Shown here one piece after another: positions 15,564 to 24,513 of a DNA stretch of 64,000 bases. The DNA is taken from assembly GCF_045038405.1 (NCBI RefSeq), contig NZ_CP173660.1, forward strand, positions 2,232,001 to 2,296,000. The letters run 5' to 3'. The notes beneath the pieces are model-generated. The model was not told the origin of the DNA and made no database searches. It saw nothing but the letters and a program-made list of their open reading frames with translations. The position numbers and the translations under genes were made by a program. Source of the stretch: Sellimonas caecigallum (GTDB lineage Bacteria > Bacillota > Clostridia > Lachnospirales > Lachnospiraceae). Numbering within the stretch: the stretch's first letter is position 1; each line of letters begins with the position of its first letter.

Positions 15564-16462
15564 TGGGAGCAATTATTGTGCTGCTTACGGCAGCAGTCAT
15601 CATCTTAGTATGTATATTGATTATTTACAAGCGGCAGATCAGAGATATCTGCCGCCAACTTTCGTTTTTGAAAGAACATGAGAGCAATCTTATGATCACA
15701 AAGCAGATAAACGGAGGAGATATCCGTGAACTTGCCGACTGCCTCAATGAGATGATCGAACGCCAAAGGAAGGAACGCAGAAAATATCTGAAAAAAGAGC
15801 AGGAGATTTCCGATATCTACACAAATCTGTCCCATGATATCCGCACTCCCCTTACTTCCCTAAATGGATATTTTGAGCTTTTGAGAGACAGTGAGAAACT
15901 GGAGGACAGGCAACGTTATCTTTCTGTTATCGAAGAGAGGATCGACAGTTTAAAAGAGATGTTGGAGGAGCTCTTTACTTACACAAGACTGAAAAATGAG
16001 ACGTACAATCTTGAACTCAAAGAACTTTATTTTGAGCGTATTCTCAAAGAGACGATTTTTTCCTATTACGATGAATGGGAAAAGAGAGGCATAGAGCCGG
16101 ATATCCAGATAGAGGAAACATCCATGAAGATGCTGGGAAATGAGCAGGGGCTTAAACGGGTCGTCCGCAATATTATCAAAAACGGGCTGGATCACGGGCA
16201 AAGCCAGATCTGCATTGCACTTCGCAGGGACGGCCAGGAAGCAGTCTGCCTGTTTCGAAACAAGACGGAAAGACCAGGAGATATCAATCCTGACCGCGTG
16301 TTCGAACGGTTTTATAAAGCAGATCAAGCCAGAAGCAAAAGTTCTGCCGGGCTTGGCCTTTCCATTGCCAAAGAATTTACAACTCGGATGAACGGACAGA
16401 TCAAGGCTTTTCTTGATGATGGCTGGTTTGCCATAGAGATTCGCTTTCCTCTCCTCGGATAA
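15563..16462 (+). CDS. Sensor histidine kinase, probably orphaned
   Basis: 299 residues. A single N-terminal membrane helix (about 4-23) is followed by a short linker and a HisKA domain with phospho-acceptor H91 in SHDIRTPLTSL. The HATPase domain has an N-box (NIIKNGLDHG), then SAGLGLSIAK as the G-box. Kinases of this small type with almost no extracellular loop are often of the intramembrane-sensing group linked to antimicrobial-peptide ABC transporters. The open frame is intact, but the partner regulator and the transporter upstream are broken, so the kinase is either orphaned, cross-talks with another regulator, or is in early decay. Confidence 0.85.
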   Translation: MGAIIVLLTAAVIILVCILIIYKRQIRDICRQLSFLKEHESNLMITKQINGGDIRELADCLNEMIERQRKERRKYLKKEQEISDIYTNLSHDIRTPLTSLNGYFELLRDSEKLEDRQRYLSVIEERIDSLKEMLEELFTYTRLKNETYNLELKELYFERILKETIFSYYDEWEKRGIEPDIQIEETSMKMLGNEQGLKRVVRNIIKNGLDHGQSQICIALRRDGQEAVCLFRNKTERPGDINPDRVFERFYKADQARSKSSAGLGLSIAKEFTTRMNGQIKAFLDDGWFAIEIRFPLLG

Positions 16463-16574
16463 AAGTGTATGCTCGTGTCGTCTCATCTGGGTAATCTTCT
16501 TTTGCCTGGAAAAAGGAATATTTTCCCAAGTGTCCTGTAAAATGATAATAAAGGAAATAGACAGGGGAAACTAC

Positions 16575-17735
16575 GTGAAAAAACTGATCGCAGCCGTGCT
16601 GGCAGCCGCTTTGCTGTTCTCATGCAGGGTAGTGCCGGTAAAGGCAGAAGAAGGGCCGGCCATCGAAGCGCCGTCGGCGATTCTCATGGAAGCGTCCACA
16701 GGGAAAGTTATTTATGAAAAAGATGCGGACAGTAAACGCCCGCCGGCAAGCGTCACAAAAGTGATGACACTTTTGCTGATCTACGATGCACTGGAGGCAG
16801 GGACGATAAAAAAGGAGGACGTGGTAGCGACCTCAGAGTATGCCGCATCTATGGGAGGATCCCAGGTATTTCTGGAAGTAGGAGAAGAACAGACTGTCGA
16901 CACACTCCTGAAATGTATTGTCGTATCCAGCGCCAACGATGCCTGTGTGGCCATGGCAGAACGGATCGCAGGATCAGAGGAGGCGTTTGTAAATGACATG
17001 AATGAACGAGCAAAAGGACTTGGGATGAAAAATACATCTTTCAAAAACTGTAACGGTCTGGATACAGACGGCCATGTCACGACAGCCCGGGATATCGCGC
17101 TGATGTCGAGGGAACTGATCACGAAGTATCCGGATATTTACAACTACACGAAAATCTGGATGGATACGATCGTACATAAAACGAAAAAAGGAGAGGAAGA
17201 ATTTGGGCTTTCCAACACAAACAAGCTGATCAGGCAGTACACTTATGCCACTGGACTTAAGACTGGATCTACAGGGAAAGCCAAATTTTGTCTGAGCGCC
17301 ACAGCAAGAAAAGATGATATCGACTTGATTGCCGTCATCATGGCAGCTCCGGACTCCAAGACTCGGATGGCAGACGCTCAGAAACTTTTGAATTATGGGT
17401 TCTCCAAATGCCAAAAGTACGAGGATGCAGATTACTCGAAGCTCCAGGAAAAGATTCCGGTAGAGAAGGGAGAAAAGAAAGAGGCTGTCGGTATCCAGAA
17501 AGAAGGATTCTCCTATGTGGACACCGAAGGAAACGACCTTTCCCAGGTAAAAAAGGAAATCAACATGGACAAAAAGAAAACTGCGCCGGTCAAAAAAGGG
17601 GAGAAGATAGGGACAGTCGTGTACAAGATTGGAGAGAAAACGATCGGAGAGGTGCCCGTCGTGGCAAAAGAAACGGTGCCCGCATTGACACTCAAAGGAG
17701 CCATAGAAGAGGTTTTAGGCAGCTTTTCGTTGTAA
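16575..17735 (+). CDS. D-alanyl-D-alanine carboxypeptidase (DacF/PBP5-like)
   Basis: 386 residues from the GTG at 16575, preceded by CAGGGGAAAC. The upstream open extension would put residues before a clear signal peptide (MKKLIAAVLAAALLFS, cut near KA-EEG) and is rejected. Penicillin-binding active site: S59-V-T-K62, S119-A-N121 and K229-T-G231, the arrangement of S11 peptidases. A C-terminal beta domain follows (about 290-386). It trims the terminal D-Ala from peptidoglycan stem peptides outside the membrane. A second member of the family is at 22216. Confidence 0.93.
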   Translation: MKKLIAAVLAAALLFSCRVVPVKAEEGPAIEAPSAILMEASTGKVIYEKDADSKRPPASVTKVMTLLLIYDALEAGTIKKEDVVATSEYAASMGGSQVFLEVGEEQTVDTLLKCIVVSSANDACVAMAERIAGSEEAFVNDMNERAKGLGMKNTSFKNCNGLDTDGHVTTARDIALMSRELITKYPDIYNYTKIWMDTIVHKTKKGEEEFGLSNTNKLIRQYTYATGLKTGSTGKAKFCLSATARKDDIDLIAVIMAAPDSKTRMADAQKLLNYGFSKCQKYEDADYSKLQEKIPVEKGEKKEAVGIQKEGFSYVDTEGNDLSQVKKEINMDKKKTAPVKKGEKIGTVVYKIGEKTIGEVPVVAKETVPALTLKGAIEEVLGSFSL

Positions 17736-17758
17736 AATCTTAAGAAAAATTATATAAT
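17730..17758 (+). promoter_or_regulatory. Candidate promoter before the HAD phosphatase gene
   Basis: TTGTAA (17730-17735, overlapping the end of the previous gene) and TATAAT (17753-17758), spacing 17. The resulting leader would be very short (about 16 bases), just enough for the GAAGGGAG ribosome site. Confidence 0.45.
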
Positions 17759-17780
17759 GTCGTGGAAGGGAGCCAAAAGA

Positions 17781-18596
17781 ATGCTAGGAGAAAAAAAATA
17801 TTTTTTGTTTGATATTGACGGCACGTTGGCCGTGGACACGACATTATATGACGGCACAAAAGAATTTTTGGAATGGATAGAAGAGACGGGCGGAAGATGT
17901 TTTTATATTACAAATAACTCCACAAAAAGCAGAAAAGACTATGTGGAGAAGTTTAAAAACTGGGGGATCCGGACGGAGGAAAGCCAGTTTATGACGGCAT
18001 CCTACGCCGCCTGTCTTTATCTGAAGAAATATTATGAGGGAAAAAAGATTTTTGTACTTGGTACACCTTCCTTTATTAAAGAATTAAAAGAGGCAGGTAT
18101 TCTAGTAACAGAAAAGGCGGAGGATCATGTGGACTGCGTCCTGGTCGGATTTGACAGCACATTAAACTATGATAAAATGACAGACGCATGCAGGCTTTTA
18201 TTTCAAAAAGAGGTAGATTTCCTTGGGACGAATCCCGATCTCAGATGCCCGGCCTCTTTCGGATTCATACCAGACTGCGGAGCAATCTGCAGAATGTTGG
18301 AAGTGACTGCGGGAAGGAAACCGTATTTCATCGGGAAGCCGAATCGCCTGATCGCAGATTTGTGTATGCAGCAGTGCAAAGGAAGCCCGGAAGAATATCT
18401 TGTGGTAGGGGATCGCCTGTATACGGATATTGCCTGCGGTATCGAGGCTGGCATTGAGACTGCCGTCGTTTATACGGGCGAGGCAGATCCGGAGGAAGTG
18501 CGGACAAGCATCTGGAAACCGGACTATGCATTTGATACGATCCGCCAGCTGTATGATGCAGTCCGAAAGGCGCGTGGGGAAGGAGCCGGAAGATGA
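17781..18596 (+). CDS. HAD-superfamily hydrolase, NagD / p-nitrophenylphosphatase-like (HAD-IIA)
   Basis: 271 residues from the ATG at 17781 (GAAGGGAG upstream). HAD motif I is D11-I-D13-G-T, motif II is ITNNST, and motif IV is GDRLYTDI near the end. The large cap between motifs II and III is the C2 type of the NagD subfamily. These are cytoplasmic phosphatases of sugar phosphates or other small metabolites; the substrate cannot be told from sequence. It overlaps the next gene by four bases (ATGA), so the two are translationally coupled. Confidence 0.88.
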   Translation: MLGEKKYFLFDIDGTLAVDTTLYDGTKEFLEWIEETGGRCFYITNNSTKSRKDYVEKFKNWGIRTEESQFMTASYAACLYLKKYYEGKKIFVLGTPSFIKELKEAGILVTEKAEDHVDCVLVGFDSTLNYDKMTDACRLLFQKEVDFLGTNPDLRCPASFGFIPDCGAICRMLEVTAGRKPYFIGKPNRLIADLCMQQCKGSPEEYLVVGDRLYTDIACGIEAGIETAVVYTGEADPEEVRTSIWKPDYAFDTIRQLYDAVRKARGEGAGR

Positions 18597-19510
18597 CGGT
18601 TTATTTGGCCGCGGCAGGGATTTTCGTATGTATTGTTTTTCTTCGGATTCTGTATGAGACACATACATTTCGTGTCACAAGATATGAGGTACGTTCGGAT
18701 AAATTTCCTGAAATGATGAAAGACTGGAAAATCGTTTTCCTGAGTGACCTGCACAACCAGGAATACGGGGAAAAGAATCAGAAACTTATAGACGCGATTC
18801 GAAAAGAAAGGCCTGATCTGATCCTCGTCGGCGGCGATATGCTGATTCGGGGTAAAGAGGCAGAAATTTTTCCTGCAGTGCGGTTTATGGAAGCGATGAC
18901 GAAGATCTGCCCAGTGTACTGTGCAAACGGGAATCACGAACAGCAAATGAAAGAAGGAATGGAACGATACGGGGATACCTATGCGAACTACCGTGCACAT
19001 CTGGTTTCCCACGGAGTGCATATGCTGGAAAATGAGACAGCCCTCCTTACCATCGGAGGTATGGAGTCGGAGATTTCCGGGATAGAGATTCCCGTTCGAT
19101 ACTACGGAAAAGGTCTTCCGTGGAAAGGAAAAAAGAAATTTGAAGGGGCAGATGTGGAGGAACTTCAAAAAAAGATGGAAAGCTCCAGGGATCGTCTTGG
19201 AAAAGAAGAGCCATACCGTATTTTTCTTGTACATCAGCCTCTCTACGCAGAGGAGTACGAAAAGTGGGGGGCGGATTTGATCCTATGCGGACATCTTCAC
19301 GGCGGAATTGTGCGACTTCCGTTCCTTGGCGGTGTCATCTCCCCTCAGCTTACATTGTTTCCCAAATATTCAGGAGGCCATTACAAGAAAAAGGAAAGCG
19401 ATATCATTGTCAGCAAAGGGCTGGGGACACACTCTTTTACTGTTCGCCTGTTTAACCGGGCTGAGGTAGTAGTAATAACCGGAAAGAAGAAAAATCAGCG
19501 TCCAGAATAA
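18593..19510 (+). CDS. Membrane-anchored metallophosphoesterase
   Basis: 305 residues with an uncleaved N-terminal helix (about 3-20) and a calcineurin-like phosphoesterase domain: D52-x-H54 in LSDLHNQ, GGD at 80-82, GNHE at 113-116 and CGHLHGG near the C-terminus. This is the YkuE-like family of membrane-linked metallophosphoesterases, some of which act on UDP-2,3-diacylglucosamine-like lipids or envelope phosphates; the substrate here is unknown. Coupled by ATGA overlap to the HAD phosphatase upstream. Confidence 0.88.
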   Translation: MTVYLAAAGIFVCIVFLRILYETHTFRVTRYEVRSDKFPEMMKDWKIVFLSDLHNQEYGEKNQKLIDAIRKERPDLILVGGDMLIRGKEAEIFPAVRFMEAMTKICPVYCANGNHEQQMKEGMERYGDTYANYRAHLVSHGVHMLENETALLTIGGMESEISGIEIPVRYYGKGLPWKGKKKFEGADVEELQKKMESSRDRLGKEEPYRIFLVHQPLYAEEYEKWGADLILCGHLHGGIVRLPFLGGVISPQLTLFPKYSGGHYKKKESDIIVSKGLGTHSFTVRLFNRAEVVVITGKKKNQRPE

Positions 19511-19521
19511 CTATGACAACG

Positions 19522-19550
19522 TTGTGCGGAGAGCAGAAATCATGTATAAT
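19522..19550 (+). promoter_or_regulatory. Candidate scpA promoter
   Basis: TTGTGC (19522-19527) and TATAAT (19545-19550), spacing 17, with a TG one base before the -10 (extended -10). A 10-base palindrome ACAACGTTGT (19516-19525) overlaps the -35 and could be an operator, but no repressor can be named. Confidence 0.5.
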
Positions 19551-19621
19551 GAAAAACAGCGGCATTGTGTGCGAAACATCATGATGCAGCAGAAAACCAG
19601 AAACAGACAGGAGGCAAGAAA

Positions 19622-20407
19622 ATGGGAATACCGGTCAAGCTCCCGGTGTTTGAGGGGCCATTGGATCTGCTTTTGCATCTGATAGACAAAAATAAGATCG
19701 ATATCTATGATATCCCGATCGTGGAGATCACGAACCAATATATGGAATATATCAAGGCAATGGAAAGAGAAGACTTGAATACCATGAGCGAATTCCTCCT
19801 GATGGCAGCAACCCTTCTTGATATCAAATGCAGAATGCTTCTGCCAAAAGAAGTAAACGAAGAAGGGGAAGAGGAAGATCCAAGGCAGGAGCTGGTAGAG
19901 CAGCTTCTCCAGTACAAACTGTATAAATATATGGCGCTTGAACTAAAAGACAGAGAGCTTTTGAGCGACAGAAGTATGTTTAAGAAACCGGATATTCCAA
20001 AAGAAGTGTCAGAGTACACTCCTCCTGTGGATTTGGATGAACTGATCGGAGATCTGACGCTGACAAAGCTCAATCAGATCTTTCAGGAAGTGATCCGCAG
20101 GCAGACAGAAAAGATAGATCCGGTAAGGAGCAAATTTGGGAAGATAGAAAAAGAGGAAGTGACACTTCCGGAGAAGATGGACTACATTTCCGCTTACACA
20201 AAACTTCACAGACGGTTTTCATTTCGAGATCTCCTGATGAGACAGTCATCCAAAGTACAGGTTATAGTGACATTTCTGGCTGTGCTGGAGATGATGAAAT
20301 CCGGACGTGTGCGTGCCGAGCAGGAGGAGACGTTCGGGGAAATCATGATCACATCCACAGCGGAGGAGGAAAAGAGTGAACAAAAAGAAAATGGCGGGGA
20401 TCATTGA
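19622..20407 (+). CDS. scpA: Segregation and condensation protein A
   Basis: 261 residues from the ATG at 19622 (AGGAGG upstream). This kleisin subunit of the SMC-ScpAB condensin starts with the typical VFEGPLDLLLHLIDKNKIDIYDIPI, has an acidic linker in the middle (EEGEEEDPRQ), and ends with the winged-helix part around RRFSFRDLLMRQSSKVQVIVTFLAVLEM. It bridges the Smc head domains for chromosome compaction and segregation. It overlaps scpB by 32 bases, the common Firmicute arrangement. Confidence 0.96.
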   Translation: MGIPVKLPVFEGPLDLLLHLIDKNKIDIYDIPIVEITNQYMEYIKAMEREDLNTMSEFLLMAATLLDIKCRMLLPKEVNEEGEEEDPRQELVEQLLQYKLYKYMALELKDRELLSDRSMFKKPDIPKEVSEYTPPVDLDELIGDLTLTKLNQIFQEVIRRQTEKIDPVRSKFGKIEKEEVTLPEKMDYISAYTKLHRRFSFRDLLMRQSSKVQVIVTFLAVLEMMKSGRVRAEQEETFGEIMITSTAEEEKSEQKENGGDH

Positions 20408-20945
20408 GGCGATCCTCTTTACTATGGGAGATTCGGTAGATATTTCCAGGCTGGCAAAGGCGTTGGAGACAGAAGAAACCGCCGTGCGGGAGACGGTGGG
20501 AGAAATGCAGAAGGAGTACGAAAAAGAGGACAGAGGAGTTCGGATCATTGAGCTTGACGGAGCATATCAGATGTGTACAAAGACAGATACATATGAGTAT
20601 CTCATCCGAATTGCAAAACAGCCAAAGAAACAGGTTCTTTCGGATGTACTCCTTGAGACATTGTCCATCATCGCATACAGACAACCTGTGACAAAGCTGG
20701 AGATTGAAAAGATTCGGGGAGTGAAATCAGACCATGCGGTCAATAAACTTGTGGAATACAATCTCGTCTGTGAAGTTGGAAGACTGGATGCACCGGGAAG
20801 ACCGCTCCTTTTTGGAACAACAGAAGAATTCCTCAGGAGATTCAGCGTCCAGTCGCTGGATGATCTCCCCTCCGTAGATCCGGAACAGCTGGAACATTTT
20901 AAGGAAGAGGCGGAAGACGAGGCAAAGATCAAACTTCATGTCTAG
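20376..20945 (+). CDS. scpB: Segregation and condensation protein B
   Basis: 189 residues starting at GTG 20376 behind GGAGGAGG. Two winged-helix domains: an N-terminal IEAILFTMGDSVDISRLAKAL and a second with LSIIAYRQPVTKLEIEKIRGV, then GRLDAPGRPLLFGTTEEFLRRF, all hallmark ScpB stretches. It binds the ScpA middle region as a dimer in the SMC complex. Confidence 0.96.
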   Translation: MNKKKMAGIIEAILFTMGDSVDISRLAKALETEETAVRETVGEMQKEYEKEDRGVRIIELDGAYQMCTKTDTYEYLIRIAKQPKKQVLSDVLLETLSIIAYRQPVTKLEIEKIRGVKSDHAVNKLVEYNLVCEVGRLDAPGRPLLFGTTEEFLRRFSVQSLDDLPSVDPEQLEHFKEEAEDEAKIKLHV

Positions 20946-21031
20946 AAGATCAAAACAAGATTGTCAGAAAAAGGAAAACCGAAAAAACAAGAATGCAGCA
21001 GCATAGAAAAGAAGACAGAAAGGATAAAGTT

Positions 21032-22063
21032 ATGGCAATGATGATACAGGCAAAACTTCCGGAACCGGAAGAGCTGAAGAAAGAATATCCGCTCAGCGAG
21101 GAGATGAAGAAAAGAAAAGAAGAAAGAGATGGAGAGATCCGCAACGTATTTACCGGATACTCAGACAAATTTCTCGTGATCGTGGGTCCATGCTCCGCGG
21201 ATAACGAAGACGCGGTATGTGAATATGTGGAAAAGCTGGCAGTCCTCAACGAGGAAGTAAAAGACAGATTAATTCTGATTCCGAGGATCTATACAAACAA
21301 ACCACGAACAACAGGAGAAGGATATAAAGGGATGCTCCACCAGCCGGAACCAGATAAAGCGCCAAACCTTCTGGAAGGACTGATCGCCATCCGAAAGCTA
21401 CACATCCACGCTATCGAAGTAAGCGGACTGACATGTGCAGATGAAATGCTCTACCCGGAAAACAGAAGTTATCTGGATGACATTCTCTCCTACGAAGCCA
21501 TCGGTGCCCGCTCTGTAGAAAATCAGCAGCACCGCCTGACAGCAAGCGCCATGGATATTCCAGTAGGAATGAAAAATCCAACAAGCGGAGACCTGGCTGT
21601 CATGCTGAATTCCGTAAAAGCGGCACAGGCAGCACACCAGTTCATCTACCGGACACTGGACGTGACAACGACAGGAAATCCCCTGGCACACGCAATCCTC
21701 CGGGGAGGAGTCGATAAATACGGCACCTGCATACCAAACTACCACTACGAAGATCTATATCGGTTAAGCGCCATGTACCAGACATCCGGTCTCAAAAATC
21801 CGGCAGTCATCGTAGATGCAAACCACTCCAACTCCAACAAACAGTACAAAGAACAAATCCGGATCACAAGCGAAGTACTCCACAGCAGAAAATATAATCC
21901 GGAGCTGAAAAAACTGATCAAAGGAGTTATGATCGAAAGCTATCTGGTAGAAGGAAATCAACAAATTACAGAAAACCGCGTGTATGGAAAATCAATAACA
22001 GACCCATGCCTTGGATGGGAAGATACAGAAAAACTCATACGCAGGATTGCGGAAGAATGTTAG
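21032..22063 (+). CDS. 3-deoxy-7-phosphoheptulonate (DAHP) synthase, class I (AroG/F type)
   Basis: 343 residues from ATG 21032 (AAAGGAT upstream); an earlier in-frame ATG at 20993 lacks a ribosome site. Family signatures: VIVGPCSADNEDA, the substrate-binding IYTNKPRTTGEGYKG, GARSVENQQHR, GNPLAHAILRGG, and VDANHSNSNK with metal-ligand His. It condenses PEP and erythrose-4-phosphate in the first step of the shikimate pathway. No other aro gene lies nearby. The stop codon is embedded in the left arm of a REP-like hairpin (22060-22107). Confidence 0.95.
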   Translation: MAMMIQAKLPEPEELKKEYPLSEEMKKRKEERDGEIRNVFTGYSDKFLVIVGPCSADNEDAVCEYVEKLAVLNEEVKDRLILIPRIYTNKPRTTGEGYKGMLHQPEPDKAPNLLEGLIAIRKLHIHAIEVSGLTCADEMLYPENRSYLDDILSYEAIGARSVENQQHRLTASAMDIPVGMKNPTSGDLAVMLNSVKAAQAAHQFIYRTLDVTTTGNPLAHAILRGGVDKYGTCIPNYHYEDLYRLSAMYQTSGLKNPAVIVDANHSNSNKQYKEQIRITSEVLHSRKYNPELKKLIKGVMIESYLVEGNQQITENRVYGKSITDPCLGWEDTEKLIRRIAEEC

Positions 22064-22107
22064 AAAGGGGACGTGTTCCGGCTGGCCGGAACACGTCCCC
22101 TTTCTAA
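22060..22107. repeat. REP-like hairpin, copy 2 (longest)
   Basis: Perfect inverted repeat with 22-base arms (22060-22081 and 22086-22107) and a 4-base loop. The inner 13 bases are the shared core GGGGACGTGTTCC. The left arm contains the TAG stop of the DAHP synthase gene. No T-run follows, but such a stable stem could stabilise the mRNA 3' end or stop transcription. Confidence 0.93.
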
Positions 22108-22215
22108 TAAATTGTATATATTTGGGCTACAATTATATTGCAGAATTTGCATATTATCTTTTGAATTTTCATACAGTTGTTTTAAGCAAATATAGGTAAA
22201 GTTGGTAGTGATGGT

Positions 22216-23514
22216 ATGTACAAATATAGGCGGATAGTCTGTATGTTTTTTACGTTAGCGGTTTGTTTGATTTGCACACAGTTTTGTTCAGTATATAGTT
22301 TGACGATAAAGGCTGAGGAGCAGTCTGGAAAAGCTACAGAGATGGATTCATCACTGCAGCTTTTTTCCCAGTCTGCAGTATTGTTAGACGGGGAAAGTGG
22401 ACGTGTTTTATATGGGAAGGATGAAATGAAAGAACGTCCTATGGCCAGTACAACGAAGATCATGACATGTATTTTGGCATTGGAATTAGGAAATTCGAAT
22501 GATATTGTGACTGTTTCGCAAAAAGCGGCATCCCAACCGGAAGTACATTTGGGAATGAAAAACGGCGACTCGTTCTATTTGAATGATCTTCTTTTTTCGT
22601 TGATGCTCGAGTCCCACAATGATAGTGCCTGGGCAGTGGCAGAACATATTGGGGACGGTAGTGTGGAGAAATTTACTGGTCTGATGAATAAAAAAGCAGA
22701 AGAAATCGGATGTGACAATACACACTTTGTAACACCAAATGGACTGGATGGCGAAGACGAGGGTGGCATCCATCGTACGACAGCAGAAGATCTTGCAAAA
22801 ATTATGAGATATTGCATCATGGTTTCTCCCAAAAAAAAGGAGTTTCTTAGTATTACCCAGACAAGATCAAAAGAAATTACAGATACTTCGGGGAAAAAGA
22901 AAGTGATCTGTCGAAACCACAATGCTTTTTTGGATATGATGGATGGAGCTTTGACAGGAAAAACCGGATTTACCGCAGACGCTGGCTATTGTTATGTAGG
23001 AGCGGTAAGAAAAGAGGAAAAAACATTGATCGTAGCATTACTAGCCTGCGGATGGCCAAATAATAAAGGGTATAAATGGAAAGATATGAAAACATTAATA
23101 CAGTATGGACTTAATAATTATACATATCGGTATTTCTGGCAAGAAGCGGAAGAAAACGAGACGATCCGCTTGTTGCAAGCCGGAAAACAGAAAACGGTAT
23201 CTGAAGCCGCTGCCAAGAAAGAAAATTTGTATCAGGATGGAGTTACAAAGATATTTCTGGATATTACTTCAGAACAAAAAGAAAAAAGAATTCTGATGCG
23301 ACCAGATGAAAAGATCAGTCTCCAGATCCACGAGAAAGAAAAGATGCATGCGCCTGTAAAAAGAGGGGATAAAGCCGGAAATGTGGAGATTTATCTGGGA
23401 GATCAGAAGCTTGATGAACAGGGGATTTATGTTGGGGAAGCAGTACCAAGAAAAACATTTCGATGGGTTTATCAAAATATTTGGAAAGAATTTTTATACG
23501 GATCAAAGGAATGA
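22216..23514 (+). CDS. Second D-alanyl-D-alanine carboxypeptidase
   Basis: 432 residues with an N-terminal signal/anchor (hydrophobic 9-30). Active site motifs: S78-T-T-K81, S133-H-N135 and K249-T-G251, placing it in the S11 family. The C-terminal extension after about residue 290 resembles the PBP5 second domain but is longer and ends in an aromatic, basic stretch (FRWVYQNIWKEFLYG) that could associate with the membrane. It is only distantly similar to the protein at 16575, so it is not a recent duplicate. The ribosome site is weak. REP-like hairpins flank it on both sides (22060 and 23592). Confidence 0.9.
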   Translation: MYKYRRIVCMFFTLAVCLICTQFCSVYSLTIKAEEQSGKATEMDSSLQLFSQSAVLLDGESGRVLYGKDEMKERPMASTTKIMTCILALELGNSNDIVTVSQKAASQPEVHLGMKNGDSFYLNDLLFSLMLESHNDSAWAVAEHIGDGSVEKFTGLMNKKAEEIGCDNTHFVTPNGLDGEDEGGIHRTTAEDLAKIMRYCIMVSPKKKEFLSITQTRSKEITDTSGKKKVICRNHNAFLDMMDGALTGKTGFTADAGYCYVGAVRKEEKTLIVALLACGWPNNKGYKWKDMKTLIQYGLNNYTYRYFWQEAEENETIRLLQAGKQKTVSEAAAKKENLYQDGVTKIFLDITSEQKEKRILMRPDEKISLQIHEKEKMHAPVKRGDKAGNVEIYLGDQKLDEQGIYVGEAVPRKTFRWVYQNIWKEFLYGSKE

Positions 23515-23591
23515 AAAAATATAGGAAACAAGGTAGAAGTTACTCAAAAAGAAGAGTATAATGAAGAAAGATAAATACAGAAAAAGAATGT

Positions 23592-23625
23592 GGGGACGTG
23601 TTCCAATAAGTCGGAACCTGTCCCC
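23592..23625. repeat. REP-like hairpin, copy 3 (imperfect)
   Basis: Left arm GGGGACGTGTTCC (23592-23604) identical to the other copies; right arm (23613-23625) has two mismatches, an 8-base loop as usual. It lies 77 bases after the preceding stop and about 108 bases before the transposase gene. Confidence 0.85.
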
Positions 23626-23733
23626 TATATAAAAAAGTCTATTATCAAATCAATATTTCTTAAAATTCTAAATTAAATCTATAATTCATGCAACATTTCA
23701 CAAGAGATATAAGTACTAAAGGAGGAAAGTCTT

Positions 23734-24480
23734 TTGCCAAGAAGAAGTAGAAAACGTTCTTTGTCCGGTTTTTATCATGTCATTATTCGAGGGATTAATC
23801 AGGAGGATATCTTTGAGACAAACCGGGATAAAGAAAAAATAATAAAATATATGAAAGATAAGAAGGAGGATTATGTAGAAATTTTCGCGTTTTGCATCAT
23901 GAAAAATCATCTGCATCTACTGCTGCGCGGGGATTTGAAACAGATATCATTATTTATGAAAATGATAGAGACTTCTTACGCACTTTACTATAACAGAAAA
24001 AGAAAACGTTCAGGTTATGTCTTCCAGAATCGCTTTAAAAGTTTTCCGATTGAAGATAAAGAGTATCTTTGGCATTGTTGGCATTATATTCATTTAAATC
24101 CTGTAAAAGCAAAGATCGTCCAGACTCCAGAACAGTACTATTACAGCAGTGCACGAGAATACAGGCTAGGCAGGAAAGGCCTTGTAAATCTTACGGCATT
24201 TGAAGAATACCAGAAAGATAAAATATACTATCCAGTTTCAAAATTAACTCATAATCTGGAACAATCAATGGTCTATATAGATGATCTGGATGATGAGAAA
24301 GAAAAACAGAAACAACAGATTATGAAACGATGGGTAAAGAGTTATTTAAAAAATCATCCAGAATCCAATATATGGGAACTAAAAAATTTGCCGGTAGAAA
24401 AGGAAAAATTAATAGAAGAAGTATGGGATATGAATATCATGTCGAGGAAAGAATTTGTTCGAAGACTGGAACAATTCTGA
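23734..24480 (+). CDS. REP-associated tyrosine transposase (Y1/HUH family, RAYT)
   Basis: 248 residues with a TTG start at 23734 behind AAAGGAGGAAAG. The Y1 transposase fold is shown by RGINQEDIF near the start, the HUH-type metal motif H59-L-H61 in MKNHLHLLL, and HYIHLNPVKA at about 117-126, where Y118 is the likely catalytic tyrosine by comparison with the RAYT family. GYVFQNRFKS (94-103) is also typical. The C-terminal 80 residues are basic and charged, probably a helical DNA-binding tail. In RAYT systems a single-copy, usually immobile transposase gene is associated with REP palindromes scattered through the genome; here it sits between two copies of the local hairpin (23592 and 24514), with others at 2097 and 22060. 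No partner tnpB. Confidence 0.88.
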   Translation: MPRRSRKRSLSGFYHVIIRGINQEDIFETNRDKEKIIKYMKDKKEDYVEIFAFCIMKNHLHLLLRGDLKQISLFMKMIETSYALYYNRKRKRSGYVFQNRFKSFPIEDKEYLWHCWHYIHLNPVKAKIVQTPEQYYYSSAREYRLGRKGLVNLTAFEEYQKDKIYYPVSKLTHNLEQSMVYIDDLDDEKEKQKQQIMKRWVKSYLKNHPESNIWELKNLPVEKEKLIEEVWDMNIMSRKEFVRRLEQF

Positions 24481-24513
24481 TAATAGCATATAAAAAAGAA
24501 GGCGTAGATATAA

